DNA from: G965233625 sp965233625
GTDB lineage: Bacteria > Planctomycetota > Planctomycetia > Pirellulales > Pirellulaceae
Assembly (NCBI GenBank): GCA_965233625.1
Contig: OZ247499.1
Coordinates: forward strand, 7,688,001-7,752,000
Length of the DNA stretch: 64,000 nt
Direction: 5' to 3'
Part shown: positions 1 through 8,606 of the stretch, one piece after another
Layout of the letters: each line of letters begins with the position of its first letter
Numbering within the stretch: position 1 is the first letter of the stretch
Notes under the pieces: model-generated
Database searches by the model: none
Told to the model about the DNA's origin: nothing
What the model saw: the letters and a program-made list of their open reading frames with translations, nothing else
Made by a program: the position numbers and the translations under genes

Positions 1-149
1 TGCGTTTCGCTGATGCGCAAATCGTCATGTGTGCGTAGTAAATGGGCCTGTTGGCAAAGGAGGAAAACCAGCAGACTGGGTGGCACTGGCACGCGATTCA
101 GGGGAAACGCGGCAGGATATCTTTCGGTGCACTCTGTACGAGAAAAACA

Positions 150-1100
150 ATGAAGCGTCAAAAGCAACAACACAAACGGATTGGTCGGGCGGGATTTACG
201 CTGGTGGAACTACTGGTCGTGATCGCCATTATCGGCGTGCTGGTTTCGCTGCTGCTGCCAGCCGTCCAGGCAGCCCGCGAAGCAGCACGCCGCAGCCAGT
301 GCAACAACAATGTCAAACAGATATTGATTGCCATGCACAATCACCACGACACCCACCGCAAGTTCCCGCAGGGAATTTACACGACAGGCACAAGCGCGCG
401 GGGTGGAGCGTGGTCCGCCTTTGTCCTGCCTTTTATGGAGCAGGATGCCTTGTACGACCGCATGACGTTTGACGAAGAAGGCGCGAATTGGGGCTCCAGC
501 GGCGGCATCTCGGGCGCAACACTCGATTCTTCTAACGCAACGACTCGTAATGTCGCCGCATTGGAAGCAGAAGTTCCAGCGTTCCGCTGCCCCTCATCGC
601 CGCTGGACGAACACATCACCGATCAGTCTACAGACCGCTGGACGGTCCTCGAGCGTTATCCCGCCAACTACCTCGGCTGTGCATCGGGTGTTGTAACCGA
701 TGATAGCGGCGATTTCCGTGATCTAGATGGCATGCTGTTTACGAGCAGCACGACCCGGTTTAGCAGTATGACCGATGGCAGTTCAAATACTCTGCTGATC
801 GGTGAGGCGTTACCCGACCGCTTCGCCGATTTCTCGACGTATGAATCGTCCGACCGCAAAGATCACTGGTTGTTCGGCGGCGATGATTCAGATGTGCTGC
901 GAGACCATTCAGAGCATCTAGGGTCGACGGGGGTGCCGCTGAATGGGCAAAACGAACTTTCTTTTGGCAGTGCACATCCAGGTGGTTGCCAGATGGGCCT
1001 GGCCGATGGTTCAGTGCATTTCGTCTCTGAGAACACGGCTTTCGATGTGTTACGCAACCTCGGCAGCCGCGCTGATGGTAACGTGACATCGTTGCCATAA
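150..1100 (+). CDS. DUF1559 pseudopilin-like protein
   Basis: A type II/IV pseudopilin-like secreted protein of the large planctomycete DUF1559 family, 316 residues from the start chosen here. The N-terminus is basic (KRQKQQHKR), then a prepilin peptidase site G15|F16-T-L-V-E with Glu at mature position 5, then one hydrophobic helix ending in the invariant AVQAAREAARRS. The C-terminal part has the family H-P-G-G ... ADGSVHFV signature. The frame stays open upstream to an ATG at 42, but those 36 residues would put charged and polar sequence ahead of the prepilin leader, so ATG 150 is preferred. A lipoprotein gene follows 58 bp downstream, the usual pairing for this family. The molecular role of DUF1559 is not known; surface or extracellular assembly is inferred from the leader. 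Confidence 0.93.
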   Translation: MKRQKQQHKRIGRAGFTLVELLVVIAIIGVLVSLLLPAVQAAREAARRSQCNNNVKQILIAMHNHHDTHRKFPQGIYTTGTSARGGAWSAFVLPFMEQDALYDRMTFDEEGANWGSSGGISGATLDSSNATTRNVAALEAEVPAFRCPSSPLDEHITDQSTDRWTVLERYPANYLGCASGVVTDDSGDFRDLDGMLFTSSTTRFSSMTDGSSNTLLIGEALPDRFADFSTYESSDRKDHWLFGGDDSDVLRDHSEHLGSTGVPLNGQNELSFGSAHPGGCQMGLADGSVHFVSENTAFDVLRNLGSRADGNVTSLP

Positions 1101-1158
1101 GGGCGCGATGAACCGACGATATTGCACCCGTCAACCTTCCTTTCACAACCACGGAATT

Positions 1159-1635
1159 ATGTGCTCTCTGAGAATGCGTCTGGCTTCCATTTTCTTACTT
1201 GGCGTAACTTTTACTCTAAGTGGCTGTGGAACCAGTTACAGCACCACGCCGGTAAGCGGCGTTGTCCATTACAAAGGAGCTCCGCTGAAGGCAGGGGCGT
1301 CCGTGCGATTTATTCCGCTTCGTAGCGGAGATACTCCGGGAAAGGCTGCATACGGTGAAATTGGAGCGGACGGAGCATTTACGCTGTCCACCTATGCACC
1401 AGGCGACGGAGCCCTGTTAGGCGAGCATCGCGTGGAGGTGACCCAGAAAAAGCACGTTTCTGAAGCCCGCTACGAAGGCGGAAAAGAAAGCAAACGTCTG
1501 GTTGAGCCGGCGCGGGTCGTCCCTGTCGCAGACCGTGTGCCATCGGTTTACGGCGGCGCAGATTCGCCGTTGCGAGTGACGGTTACGGCCGGTATGTCTC
1601 CGCTGGTTCTCGAACTCACGTCTTCTGAGGGTTAA
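1159..1635 (+). CDS. small lipoprotein with carboxypeptidase-regulatory-like fold
   Basis: A predicted lipoprotein of 158 residues. The signal peptide ends in a lipobox L-S-G-C with Cys23. After it comes the pattern V-S-G-V-V-H-Y-K-G-A-P-L, typical of the transthyretin or carboxypeptidase-regulatory-like beta-sandwich lipoproteins that planctomycetes place beside DUF1559 genes. The open frame extends to 1108; ATG 1159 is chosen because it puts a short basic stretch directly before the hydrophobic core. It lies 58 bp after the DUF1559 gene on the same strand, so the two are probably co-transcribed. No enzymatic residues are recognisable, and a binding or structural role at the membrane is inference. 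Confidence 0.85.
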   Translation: MCSLRMRLASIFLLGVTFTLSGCGTSYSTTPVSGVVHYKGAPLKAGASVRFIPLRSGDTPGKAAYGEIGADGAFTLSTYAPGDGALLGEHRVEVTQKKHVSEARYEGGKESKRLVEPARVVPVADRVPSVYGGADSPLRVTVTAGMSPLVLELTSSEG

Positions 1636-1687
1636 AATGCCAGTGGTGAATACGCCCGTATAAGACAATGACCAGCAGGATTACAAA

Positions 1688-2848
1688 GTGGCCGCTAGAC
1701 GCGTTGCGCTTCTTGTGGAAACCTCATCTTCGTGGGGCAGAGGTATCCTTGCGGGCGTGGCGCGTTTTTCGCAATCTCTGGATCAGCCTTGGCTGTTCTT
1801 CGTGGAGCCAAGGGGCAAATACGAAAGGCTGATGCTGCCCGAGGACTGGGAAGGGGATGGCGTTATTGCACGCGTTACCCATGCCGGGCTGGCAGAGCAG
1901 TTGATCCGCCGGCAGCTGATGACCGTAAATGTCTCGTGGTACAACTACGGCGGACCTAATATCGCACGTTGTACGGCGAATGAGAAACAGGCGGGCGAAC
2001 TAGCTGCGTCGCATTTTATCGAACGCGGTTTTCAGCATTTCGCCTACTGCGGTTCTCCGCGCCGGAAGCACTATATCGATCGCTTCGGCGCCGCCTATGT
2101 CGAGGCGCTGAAGCGGCGCGGGCATGCGTGTTCTGTTTATGAACCCGAGCATGTTGACGACGGCGCTCACTGGGAACGGCAGCTACAGAGCCTTGCAGCA
2201 TGGACGTCAACGCTGCCACGGCCCGCTGCATTGCTCGCTTTCGACGCCATCACAGGGCGGCAGGTCTGTGAAGCGTGCAACTACTGCGAATTGCGGGTGC
2301 CCGAGGACGTGGCTGTGCTGGGCGGCGAAACCGACGATCTATTCAGTTTGCTCTCTATCCCACCGCTCTCTACGATCGACGACAATCCCGAGGCGGTTGG
2401 CTTCAGTGCCGCCAAGCTGCTCGACAGTATGATGCGTGGCGGGACACCCGGCCCGGAAACCACCTATCTACCTGTGCACACCGTTAATTGCAGGCAATCT
2501 ACGGACATATCCGCCGTCGACGACGCCGTCGTCAGACAGGCAGTTTCCTACATCCGCGAAAACTGCCGGAAGGCAATTCAGGTAGCAGACGTTGTGAACG
2601 CCATCGCAGTATCAAGAAGATCGCTGGAGCAGAGATTCCGGCACTCTCTGGGCCGTTCGCCCGCTAGCGAAATCCGGCGGATGCGCGTTGAAGTCGCCCG
2701 GCAGTTGCTCACCCAGACCGCGTTGCCAATCGGCACAATCGCTGGGCGCTGCGGATTGCAGGGCGCCGAAACTCTTTCGCGGGTGTTCCGCCAGGAAACA
2801 GGTGTCACCCCATCCGCCTACCGCGAGCAGCACCGGGCGTCTAAGTAG
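1688..2848 (+). CDS. XylR-like AraC-family transcriptional regulator
   Basis: A 386-residue regulator with the XylR architecture. A LacI/periplasmic-binding-protein-like sensor domain spans about residues 5-265 (opening RRVALLVETSSSWGRGILAG; VPEDVAVLGG motif near 205). A C-terminal AraC/XylS double helix-turn-helix spans about 280-383 (ADVVNAIAVSRRSLEQRF, then GTIAGRCGLQGAETLSRVFR). Family members bind a sugar and activate catabolic operons. No xylose or other sugar operon is adjacent. Its neighbours are the DUF1559-lipoprotein pair 52 bp upstream and a hypothetical gene on the other strand. The start is a GTG with a weak ribosome-binding site. A second, diverged member lies at 24598-25800. 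Confidence 0.9.
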   Translation: MAARRVALLVETSSSWGRGILAGVARFSQSLDQPWLFFVEPRGKYERLMLPEDWEGDGVIARVTHAGLAEQLIRRQLMTVNVSWYNYGGPNIARCTANEKQAGELAASHFIERGFQHFAYCGSPRRKHYIDRFGAAYVEALKRRGHACSVYEPEHVDDGAHWERQLQSLAAWTSTLPRPAALLAFDAITGRQVCEACNYCELRVPEDVAVLGGETDDLFSLLSIPPLSTIDDNPEAVGFSAAKLLDSMMRGGTPGPETTYLPVHTVNCRQSTDISAVDDAVVRQAVSYIRENCRKAIQVADVVNAIAVSRRSLEQRFRHSLGRSPASEIRRMRVEVARQLLTQTALPIGTIAGRCGLQGAETLSRVFRQETGVTPSAYREQHRASK

Positions 2849-2898
2849 CACAGAACACCCGTTGTATGAGGCGGTAAAATGCAGGGTTGCTTCGCTTT

Positions 2899-3300
2899 TT
2901 AATTCTGCACGAAAGACACGGTGCGAATAGCCATATAGGTGTGCTGAAGGCCACGCACTTTATAGAGTTTGCTGGCGCCGTACGGATGGACTGCTTTGGC
3001 GGAGATAGCAAATCCGGCACAGCCCTCGGCCTTGATCTTAAAGACGCGGTCGCCATTCCCGGCCTGGGCGTCTATAAAAATTCCGTTGCCTTCGTAGACC
3101 CGCCGCATGTCCTCGGTCAGCGGTTTCCAGGCGGTCAACGCGAAGACTTTACGGCCTTGTTTCACAAGCTTCTGCTTGATCCAGCCGTCTACGTCCTGGG
3201 AATCCTGCGATTCTTTGGCTGTGTGTACAAACCGCACCTCGGCAACCGGCTCAGGATTGGCGGAAACGGTTGCAAGGCAAAGAATTAGCGCGCAAAGCAT
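2899..3300 (-). CDS. hypothetical secreted protein
   Basis: An unrecognised 133-residue protein. The first 14 residues (MLCALILCLATVSA) form a short hydrophobic export signal, and the mature part begins NPEPVAEV. The rest is soluble and mixed alpha/beta in character, rich in Lys and aromatic residues, with one Cys. I see no known catalytic motif. It lies between the convergent XylR-like gene and the divergent DUF1559 gene at 3525. Coding is supported by the intact frame, signal peptide and gap-filling position; the overlapping plus-strand frame has no signal or family resemblance. Confidence 0.65.
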   Translation of the reverse strand: MLCALILCLATVSANPEPVAEVRFVHTAKESQDSQDVDGWIKQKLVKQGRKVFALTAWKPLTEDMRRVYEGNGIFIDAQAGNGDRVFKIKAEGCAGFAISAKAVHPYGASKLYKVRGLQHTYMAIRTVSFVQN

Positions 3301-3411
3301 AGTAGATACCTATCAGAAAAGGGTAGCCGTAAAACATGTGTGTTTTTGACGCGTGCAACGGAAGATAGTTCCGCCCCGCCGCTTTAGACGCCGTTGACAA
3401 CAAGTCTGCAA

Positions 3412-3429
3412 ACGACGCAAAGGCGTCGT
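3412..3429. repeat. 7-bp inverted repeat upstream of DUF1559 gene
   Basis: Arms ACGACGC (3412-3418) and GCGTCGT (3423-3429) are perfectly complementary around a 4-base centre. The element sits about 20 bp ahead of the extended -10 box at 3449-3457, where an operator or activator site would lie. An operator function is inference. Confidence 0.4.
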
Positions 3430-3448
3430 GTTAATCCATAAATGGATG

Positions 3449-3457
3449 TGGTATAGT
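3449..3457 (+). promoter_or_regulatory. extended -10 promoter element
   Basis: TGG-TATAGT matches an extended -10 hexamer (TGn-TATAAT with one mismatch). It lies about 68 bp ahead of the DUF1559 start at 3525. There is no good -35 at 17 bp; the TTGACA at 3394 is too far away to pair with it. Confidence 0.4.
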
Positions 3458-3524
3458 ACGGTGTGGGCATCCTGCCCGAATAATCCTTCCTTTTTTCCAT
3501 TTCTGTTTTCTCTGGGGAATGAAT

Positions 3525-4550
3525 ATGTCAACACATCGTCGAGGGTTTACCCTTGTTGAACTGCTGGTTGTCATTGCGATCATTGGTGTTCTAGTGGCTC
3601 TGCTGCTGCCGGCTGTTCAAGCCGCGCGAGAAGCGGCGCGTCGTAGTTCGTGTAACAACAACCTGAAGCAACTCGCTTTGGGTATGCATAACTTCCACGA
3701 TACCTACAACAAATTTCCGAGGAACCGCTACGGCGGGTCCGATTTCGGCTGGAGCGCGTGGCACTCATGGGGCGCCAGCGTAAAAATGCTGCCTTACATC
3801 GAACAGCAGAACCTTTACGACCAGTTTGATCATATGGGTGCTACGCGAGACTGGAACTACCACTACAACGGCCCGCTGACAGTAAAGGTTGATACCTTTA
3901 TCTGCCCGTCGTCACCCGCCGCCCCGGAACGTAGTGTGGTTTCGTGGGGTGGACCTGGCTCGAATTATGCGTGGTCTACGGGTAGTTCAATTCACACCGT
4001 CTGGGGAAACGCATCTAATACGAATGGTATGATCATCCATGCCGAAGAACTGCGGATGGCGGATGTGACCGACGGACTTTCGAACACGATTCTTGCCTCG
4101 GAAATCCTGTCGGGCACCGGCAGCAATAGCGGCGCGGGCAAGTATCCCTTCGACATTTTCTACACCAACGACGGCGTGTTTAACTCCATCGTTGATAAGC
4201 AGTGGCCAACTGCGGTGGAACTGGAAACAATCGGCGCCGCTGCCGAGAGCAGCCCATCAGGTGTGCGTGGCAACAACGGCGCGATGTGGGGCTGGTATGC
4301 ACAGGGCCACTCTGCGTTCAACGCATCTGCCCCGCCGAACTGGCGTTACCCCACGGCCGGCGCCAACTGCTGCCCGGGTGGTGGACACGACTGGAGCATG
4401 AGCATTATCCCAGCACGCAGTATGCATCCTGGCGGTGTGAACACGGCAATGGGCGATGGCAGCGTGCAGTTCATCACGGATACGGTTGACCTGCTAACTT
4501 ATCAGCGACTTGGCAACAAACAGGACGGTGTTCCTGTTTCGCTCCAATAA
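3525..4550 (+). CDS. DUF1559 pseudopilin-like protein
   Basis: Second DUF1559 family member, 341 residues from this start. The leader is very short (MSTHRRG), cleaved after G7 before F-T-L-V-E, then the hydrophobic helix and AVQAAREAARRS. The C-terminus carries SMHPGGVNTAMGDGSVQF, the family H...DGSV signature. An ATG also occurs at 3519, but the Shine-Dalgarno-like TGGGGA at about 3513-3518 touches it and sits at normal distance from ATG 3525, which is therefore preferred. The region 131-290 is Gly/Asn/Trp rich, as usual in the variable part. A lipoprotein gene follows 17 bp downstream and a terminator closes the unit at 4997. Confidence 0.93.
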   Translation: MSTHRRGFTLVELLVVIAIIGVLVALLLPAVQAAREAARRSSCNNNLKQLALGMHNFHDTYNKFPRNRYGGSDFGWSAWHSWGASVKMLPYIEQQNLYDQFDHMGATRDWNYHYNGPLTVKVDTFICPSSPAAPERSVVSWGGPGSNYAWSTGSSIHTVWGNASNTNGMIIHAEELRMADVTDGLSNTILASEILSGTGSNSGAGKYPFDIFYTNDGVFNSIVDKQWPTAVELETIGAAAESSPSGVRGNNGAMWGWYAQGHSAFNASAPPNWRYPTAGANCCPGGGHDWSMSIIPARSMHPGGVNTAMGDGSVQFITDTVDLLTYQRLGNKQDGVPVSLQ

Positions 4551-4567
4551 CGGCAGGAATTACACGC

Positions 4568-4939
4568 ATGTTGCATCTGAGAATTCTTAACGCCGCTTTT
4601 GCAATGCTGACGCTGTCAGTCCTCTGCATGGCGGCGGGTTGTTCCGGCGGCCCAAGCGTGAAGACGATTAAAATCGCTTCACCGGCAGAGGCTGCTCTTG
4701 GAGAAGCAAAGCAGATCCTGAACCGTTACAGCGACGGAGCGCCGCCGACGAGCGAAGTTGACTCCTTCCCGCAACTGGTCCAGAAGATACGCGAAGACGC
4801 CCCTGCCAAGGCGGATGTTGTGGAAGAAGCTTTCAACGCTGTTCAGAAGAACCCAGGTAGCCGCAAGTCCGCTGCCAGCAAAGCACTTAAACAGCTAAAA
4901 GAGCTGGAAGCAAAAGAACCTGCAGCAGAAGGCGGCTAG
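4568..4939 (+). CDS. small alpha-helical lipoprotein
   Basis: A 123-residue predicted lipoprotein: signal peptide, then lipobox A-A-G-C with Cys25. The mature part is short, charged and Ala/Lys/Glu rich, predicted mostly helical, ending KELEAKEPAAEGG. No enzymatic motif is visible. It follows the DUF1559 gene by 17 bp and precedes a strong terminator, so the two form a bicistronic unit. A periplasmic or surface accessory role for the pseudopilin-like partner is inference from the recurrent pairing. Confidence 0.85.
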   Translation: MLHLRILNAAFAMLTLSVLCMAAGCSGGPSVKTIKIASPAEAALGEAKQILNRYSDGAPPTSEVDSFPQLVQKIREDAPAKADVVEEAFNAVQKNPGSRKSAASKALKQLKELEAKEPAAEGG

Positions 4940-4970
4940 TCCGGTTCTTCTGTCTGAATCGCACGCACGA

Positions 4971-4997
4971 CGCCCCTCCACCAGGAGGGGCGTTTTT
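4971..4997 (+). terminator. intrinsic terminator
   Basis: A GC-rich hairpin (arm CGCCCCTCC, complementary arm GGAGGGGCG, short loop) is followed directly by five T. It closes the DUF1559-lipoprotein unit and lies before the convergent GT2 gene. Confidence 0.85.
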
Positions 4998-5024
4998 CAT
5001 GCGCTGAAGGTTACGGCCAGCAGG

Positions 5025-6563
5025 TCACTCTGCCGTTTTATCTTCACGCGTGAGATTTTTCCGGGAAGCGCGCTGGGCGGGGCCGCTGGTATCAACGCGG
5101 ATGGTTGAAGCATTCTCTGTCGCTGTCTCTGGTTTACCGGGCAGCGTCAGCGAATTGTACAGGCGGGCGACTTCCTGGTTATCTGGTTCAAACGCGATCC
5201 ACTCCTGGAGGACCAGTTTCGTCGCCTCGATATCCTTTGTCGCCGAAAGCGATGCGACGAGATTCCGCAGGCAGATGCCTTCCCGGCAACCAGCATCAAA
5301 TGCGGCGCGAAGGTGCGGGATGGCGGCAATATGATTGCCCTGTTGCGAAAGGCAGGCGCCACGCACGGCGCTACGCATCGCAGCGGCGCCGGGTTCTTTG
5401 TGGGCGTTCAGGTCCAGCAACGCTAGGGCTTCATCGCGTTTATTGTGGGCGGTATACCATTCGATCAGCTGACGCTTAAGCGGCGCGTACTGCGGAAAGC
5501 GGCTAACGGCGTCTTCCATGGCCTGCCCGGCTTCCTCGCTACGGCCCAGCATCTGCAGCATGGCCACGTAGCAGGTGGCGGCAATTTCGTAGACGTTTTG
5601 CAGGTGCCAGATCTGCGGGTTCAACTGCCCATGTTCGTAGGCCAGATGATACGAACGCAGCGCCAGTTCACCGCGGCCCTGCGTGTGCAGATAACCGCCC
5701 ATCGCGCAGAGCAGTTGAATATCAAGCGGGAAATGCTCGACCGCTTTCACGCACAACGCCATCTGATCTTCCTGGCTGTCAGGCGTTTCATCCAGCACCG
5801 TCAGCAGCCCGTAATAGGCTTCCAGTTGATCGGTGGAGCCAGGCGCCGCTTCACGCAGGCTACGCTGATAGAACCGCGTGGCGTTGGCAATATCGCCAAG
5901 GTGCTGCGACGCTTCGGCCAGGCAATTGAGAATCACCGGCGCCGGGCCATTGGCTTGAATTTCCATATCCGCCAGTTGCACGTTCCGCTTGGCCCGTTGT
6001 GTGCGGCGGTCTTTGTCGTGATCACGGTTTGAGCGTTTGATCCGTTGCGGCAGACCCTCGACGGTGATTTGCAGTTTTTCAAGCGAAGCCGCCATGCTTT
6101 CGCGGACGCGGCCCTGGAATGCGATGCCTGCGGTATTGGGCGCTAGTCGTACAACGGCAATCTGTTCGCCGTCAATCTCCGGCGGCTGTACGGGTGTCTG
6201 CACCAGCATGGCGTAGGCGCAGGCTGTATCTGCTTTGTTCTCAATAAATTCACGCAGGCTGGCAGCGTCTTCGTCCGTGAATGTTTCACCTGCATCCAGC
6301 CATAGCACCCAGGCGCCGTTGGCGTAGCTTAGGCACTGATTGCGTGCCGCGGAGAAATCGTCGGCCCAGTTGCTCGAAAGCACTGTCGCGCCATGCTGAC
6401 GGGCGATTTCCTGCGTATTGTCCGTAGAGCCAGTGTCCAGCACGACGATCTCGTCGCCAATCTTCTGCGCAGATTCCAGCGTGGCGGCAATCACCTCCGC
6501 CTCGTCCCGGACGATCATTGCAACGGTAGTCTTTACGTTCTTATCCTGTGCCATCAGCTTCAT
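5025..6563 (-). CDS. family 2 glycosyltransferase with TPR region
   Basis: A 512-residue protein. The N-terminal GT-A domain (about residues 12-130) opens TTVAMIVRDEAEVI and has IGDEIVVLDTGSTDNT, the classic family 2 nucleotide-sugar binding strands; the usual D-x-D position reads W-L-D-A-G-E. From about residue 195 to 480 there are degenerate TPR helices (for example AEASQHLGDIANATRFYQRSL). This arrangement occurs in putative cytoplasmic glycosyltransferases acting on glycans or proteins; the acceptor is unknown. The start could be Met1 or Met4 (6554). It stands alone, 135 bp downstream of the epimerase gene on the same strand. The D-A-G variant may alter metal binding, but it is common in this subfamily as far as I recall. 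Confidence 0.88.
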   Translation of the reverse strand: MKLMAQDKNVKTTVAMIVRDEAEVIAATLESAQKIGDEIVVLDTGSTDNTQEIARQHGATVLSSNWADDFSAARNQCLSYANGAWVLWLDAGETFTDEDAASLREFIENKADTACAYAMLVQTPVQPPEIDGEQIAVVRLAPNTAGIAFQGRVRESMAASLEKLQITVEGLPQRIKRSNRDHDKDRRTQRAKRNVQLADMEIQANGPAPVILNCLAEASQHLGDIANATRFYQRSLREAAPGSTDQLEAYYGLLTVLDETPDSQEDQMALCVKAVEHFPLDIQLLCAMGGYLHTQGRGELALRSYHLAYEHGQLNPQIWHLQNVYEIAATCYVAMLQMLGRSEEAGQAMEDAVSRFPQYAPLKRQLIEWYTAHNKRDEALALLDLNAHKEPGAAAMRSAVRGACLSQQGNHIAAIPHLRAAFDAGCREGICLRNLVASLSATKDIEATKLVLQEWIAFEPDNQEVARLYNSLTLPGKPETATENASTIRVDTSGPAQRASRKNLTREDKTAE

Positions 6564-6698
6564 CCCTGTTCATACACATCGATTGCCCGCAGCGACTACA
6601 GACCGGGGCGGAGTGTAGCCACTATCGACATGTGCGAAAAGACAGATTCCCGCAGCCCTAATGGGGGGCAGAATGCGGCTTAACGTACGCAGCCTACG

Positions 6699-7652
6699 TT
6701 AGGTGCGTACGCCGTGGCAGAACGGGTCGGCCGGGTTGATGACCAGTGTTGATTCTGCGTTTACATAGGCAGTGCCGGTGACCGAGGGCAGGATACGATC
6801 ACCCTGCATCTGGTACGTGCCTTCGAAGATGCTGCCAATCACGCTTTCCTGCCGCCATGTTTCGCCCGGCTGCAGCACGCCGCTGGCTTGCAGACACGCT
6901 AGTTTGGCGCTGGTGCCGGTGCCGCAGGGAGAGCGGTCGTAGGCGCCGCCGGGGCAGAGGACAAAATTGCGGCTGTCAGCGGCGGAGGACGAAGGCGGAC
7001 CAAACAGCTCGATGTGGTCAATTACACCGCCATCTTCGCCGGTGACGCCCTGTTTCTCCAGTGCATGACGAACCGCCCACGCGCACTGCGTGAGTTCAGG
7101 GATGTTGCTGGCTGCGATTTCCTGCTGGTGGTCGTTGACCAGGAAGAACCAGTTGCCGCCCCACGCAATGTCGCCGTGCATCACGCCGTAACCTTCGACA
7201 TCCACCTGCACGGCAGCAGCGCTGCGGTAGCACGGAACGTTGGTAACGGTCACACGTGCGTCGTCGTGCAGATGTGCGGTGACGACGCCCACCGGCGTAT
7301 CAATCCGGTGCAGTCCTGGCTGAATCATGCCCGCATGTGCCAGCGTCACGGCTAGGCCGATGGTGCCATGAATGCACATCTGAATGCAGCCCGCATTGTT
7401 GAAATACAGAATGCCGGCGCTGCAATCTGGTTCTGACGGTTCGCACAACAGCCCGCCGACGATGGCGTCGTACCCGCGCGGCTCGTTCACTACGGCGCTG
7501 CGGAATGTATCGTGCTCTGCGGCAAAACGCTGCCAGCGCTCGCGGACCGTGCCGCCGCCCAGATCCGGGCCGCCCTGCATCACGATGCGTGTTGGCTCTC
7601 CGCCGGTGTGCGAGTCGATGACCTGAACGCGTTGGGTCTGACTGAGATTCAT
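6699..7652 (-). CDS. proline racemase / 4-hydroxyproline 2-epimerase family enzyme
   Basis: A 317-residue cofactor-independent epimerase of the proline racemase fold. Both catalytic cysteines are present: Cys93 in M-C-I-H-G-T-I-G and Cys243 in S-P-C-G-T-G-T-S-A-K. The signature IDSHTGGEPTR is near the N-terminus. The family interconverts L- and D- forms of proline or hydroxyproline by two-base proton transfer. The usual residue after the first catalytic Cys is Gly (MCGH); here it is Ile. Length is normal. It follows mqnP by 40 bp on the same strand but has no obvious pathway link to it. Specificity (trans-4-hydroxy-L-proline versus proline or 3-hydroxyproline) cannot be settled from sequence alone. 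Confidence 0.88.
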   Translation of the reverse strand: MNLSQTQRVQVIDSHTGGEPTRIVMQGGPDLGGGTVRERWQRFAAEHDTFRSAVVNEPRGYDAIVGGLLCEPSEPDCSAGILYFNNAGCIQMCIHGTIGLAVTLAHAGMIQPGLHRIDTPVGVVTAHLHDDARVTVTNVPCYRSAAAVQVDVEGYGVMHGDIAWGGNWFFLVNDHQQEIAASNIPELTQCAWAVRHALEKQGVTGEDGGVIDHIELFGPPSSSAADSRNFVLCPGGAYDRSPCGTGTSAKLACLQASGVLQPGETWRQESVIGSIFEGTYQMQGDRILPSVTGTAYVNAESTLVINPADPFCHGVRT

Positions 7653-7692
7653 AGCGGTCGTACTGTTGGAAGGTAGGTGCGAGATCTACGTT

Positions 7693-8604
7693 CTATATCA
7701 ACAGATCGATCGTGACCACTATGAACAACCCCATGCTGATGATTGAATTCACATTGAAGAACGCAATGTTCACCCGCGTTAAATCGTCGGGCCGGACAAG
7801 GGCGTGTTCGTAGGCCAGCAGGCAAGCGACCGCGGCAACGCTGATCCAGTAGATCCAACCGAAGCTAAGTTGCGGCCCGCCCCACTGGTGGGCAAGGGGA
7901 AGTGCAACCAGCGCCACGATCATGGCGAAGTGACAAGCTGCTGCCAGTCTCAACGCGCCGGTGACACCCAGCATCGTAGGCACGCTGTGCAGCTTCGCCT
8001 TCACGTCATACTCATAGTCCTGGCAGGCGTAGATGATGTCAAACCCTGACACCCACAGCAGCACGGCGGCGCCCAGCACAACCGCGGGCAGCATGTCCGC
8101 CGGGTTCTGCATCACGGCTTCACCACGGATTGCCACCCAGGCACAGACCGGGGCCAACATCAGCGAAGCGCCTAACCAGAAATGGGCGAGCGACGTGAAT
8201 CGCTTCGTGTAGCTGTACGCACACAGAAATACCAGCACCGGACCTGCCAGGATGACCGGCAGCACATTGGGAAGAAACAACAACGCGCCGGCAAAGAAGA
8301 TAGCCACGGAAACGAGCATGAAGCCCGTCACACTACCAACGCTGAGTAGACCCGCGGGAATATGCCGCTTGGCCGTCCGTGGGTTGCCCGCATCAATCTT
8401 ACGGTCTGCCAGCCGGTTAAACGCCATCGCCGCGGTCCGTGCGCCGACCATGCAGATAACAACACCTGCCAGTTGCTGCCAGCGGAAGCCATCACCGCCG
8501 GGCGCCAGCCACGCCATTACCGCCGCCAGCAGCGCAAACGGCAGGGCGAAGATTGTGTGACTAAAGCGGATCATCTCCAGGAAATTTCGCAAACGTTGCA
8601 GCAT
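7693..8604 (-). CDS. mqnP: UbiA-family prenyltransferase, menaquinone futalosine-type (MqnP-like)
   Basis: A 303-residue integral membrane prenyltransferase with about eight to nine hydrophobic helices. Both Asp-rich motifs are seen: N-R-L-A-D-R-K-I-D (first) and Y-A-C-Q-D-Y-E-Y-D (second), which bind Mg-prenyl diphosphate. It transfers a polyprenyl chain to an aromatic acid in quinone synthesis. The frame is open to 8640, but ATG 8604 follows the ubiX stop by 2 bases and is the natural coupled start. It is the third gene of ubiE-ubiX-mqnP. I infer the futalosine menaquinone branch because MqnP, UbiX-dependent decarboxylation and MenG act in that order. 4-hydroxybenzoate prenyltransferase (UbiA) is the alternative. 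Confidence 0.88.
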   Translation of the reverse strand: MLQRLRNFLEMIRFSHTIFALPFALLAAVMAWLAPGGDGFRWQQLAGVVICMVGARTAAMAFNRLADRKIDAGNPRTAKRHIPAGLLSVGSVTGFMLVSVAIFFAGALLFLPNVLPVILAGPVLVFLCAYSYTKRFTSLAHFWLGASLMLAPVCAWVAIRGEAVMQNPADMLPAVVLGAAVLLWVSGFDIIYACQDYEYDVKAKLHSVPTMLGVTGALRLAAACHFAMIVALVALPLAHQWGGPQLSFGWIYWISVAAVACLLAYEHALVRPDDLTRVNIAFFNVNSIISMGLFIVVTIDLLI

Positions 8605-8606
8605 GA

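Noticed and set aside
55..66. AAAGGAGG Shine-Dalgarno-like sequence
   Set aside because: No in-frame start at proper distance downstream; the nearest GTG (80) is out of frame with the DUF1559 gene, so it is not used to call a gene.
3394..3399. TTGACA as -35 for the DUF1559 promoter
   Set aside because: It is 52 bp from TATAGT at 3452, too far for any -35/-10 pair.
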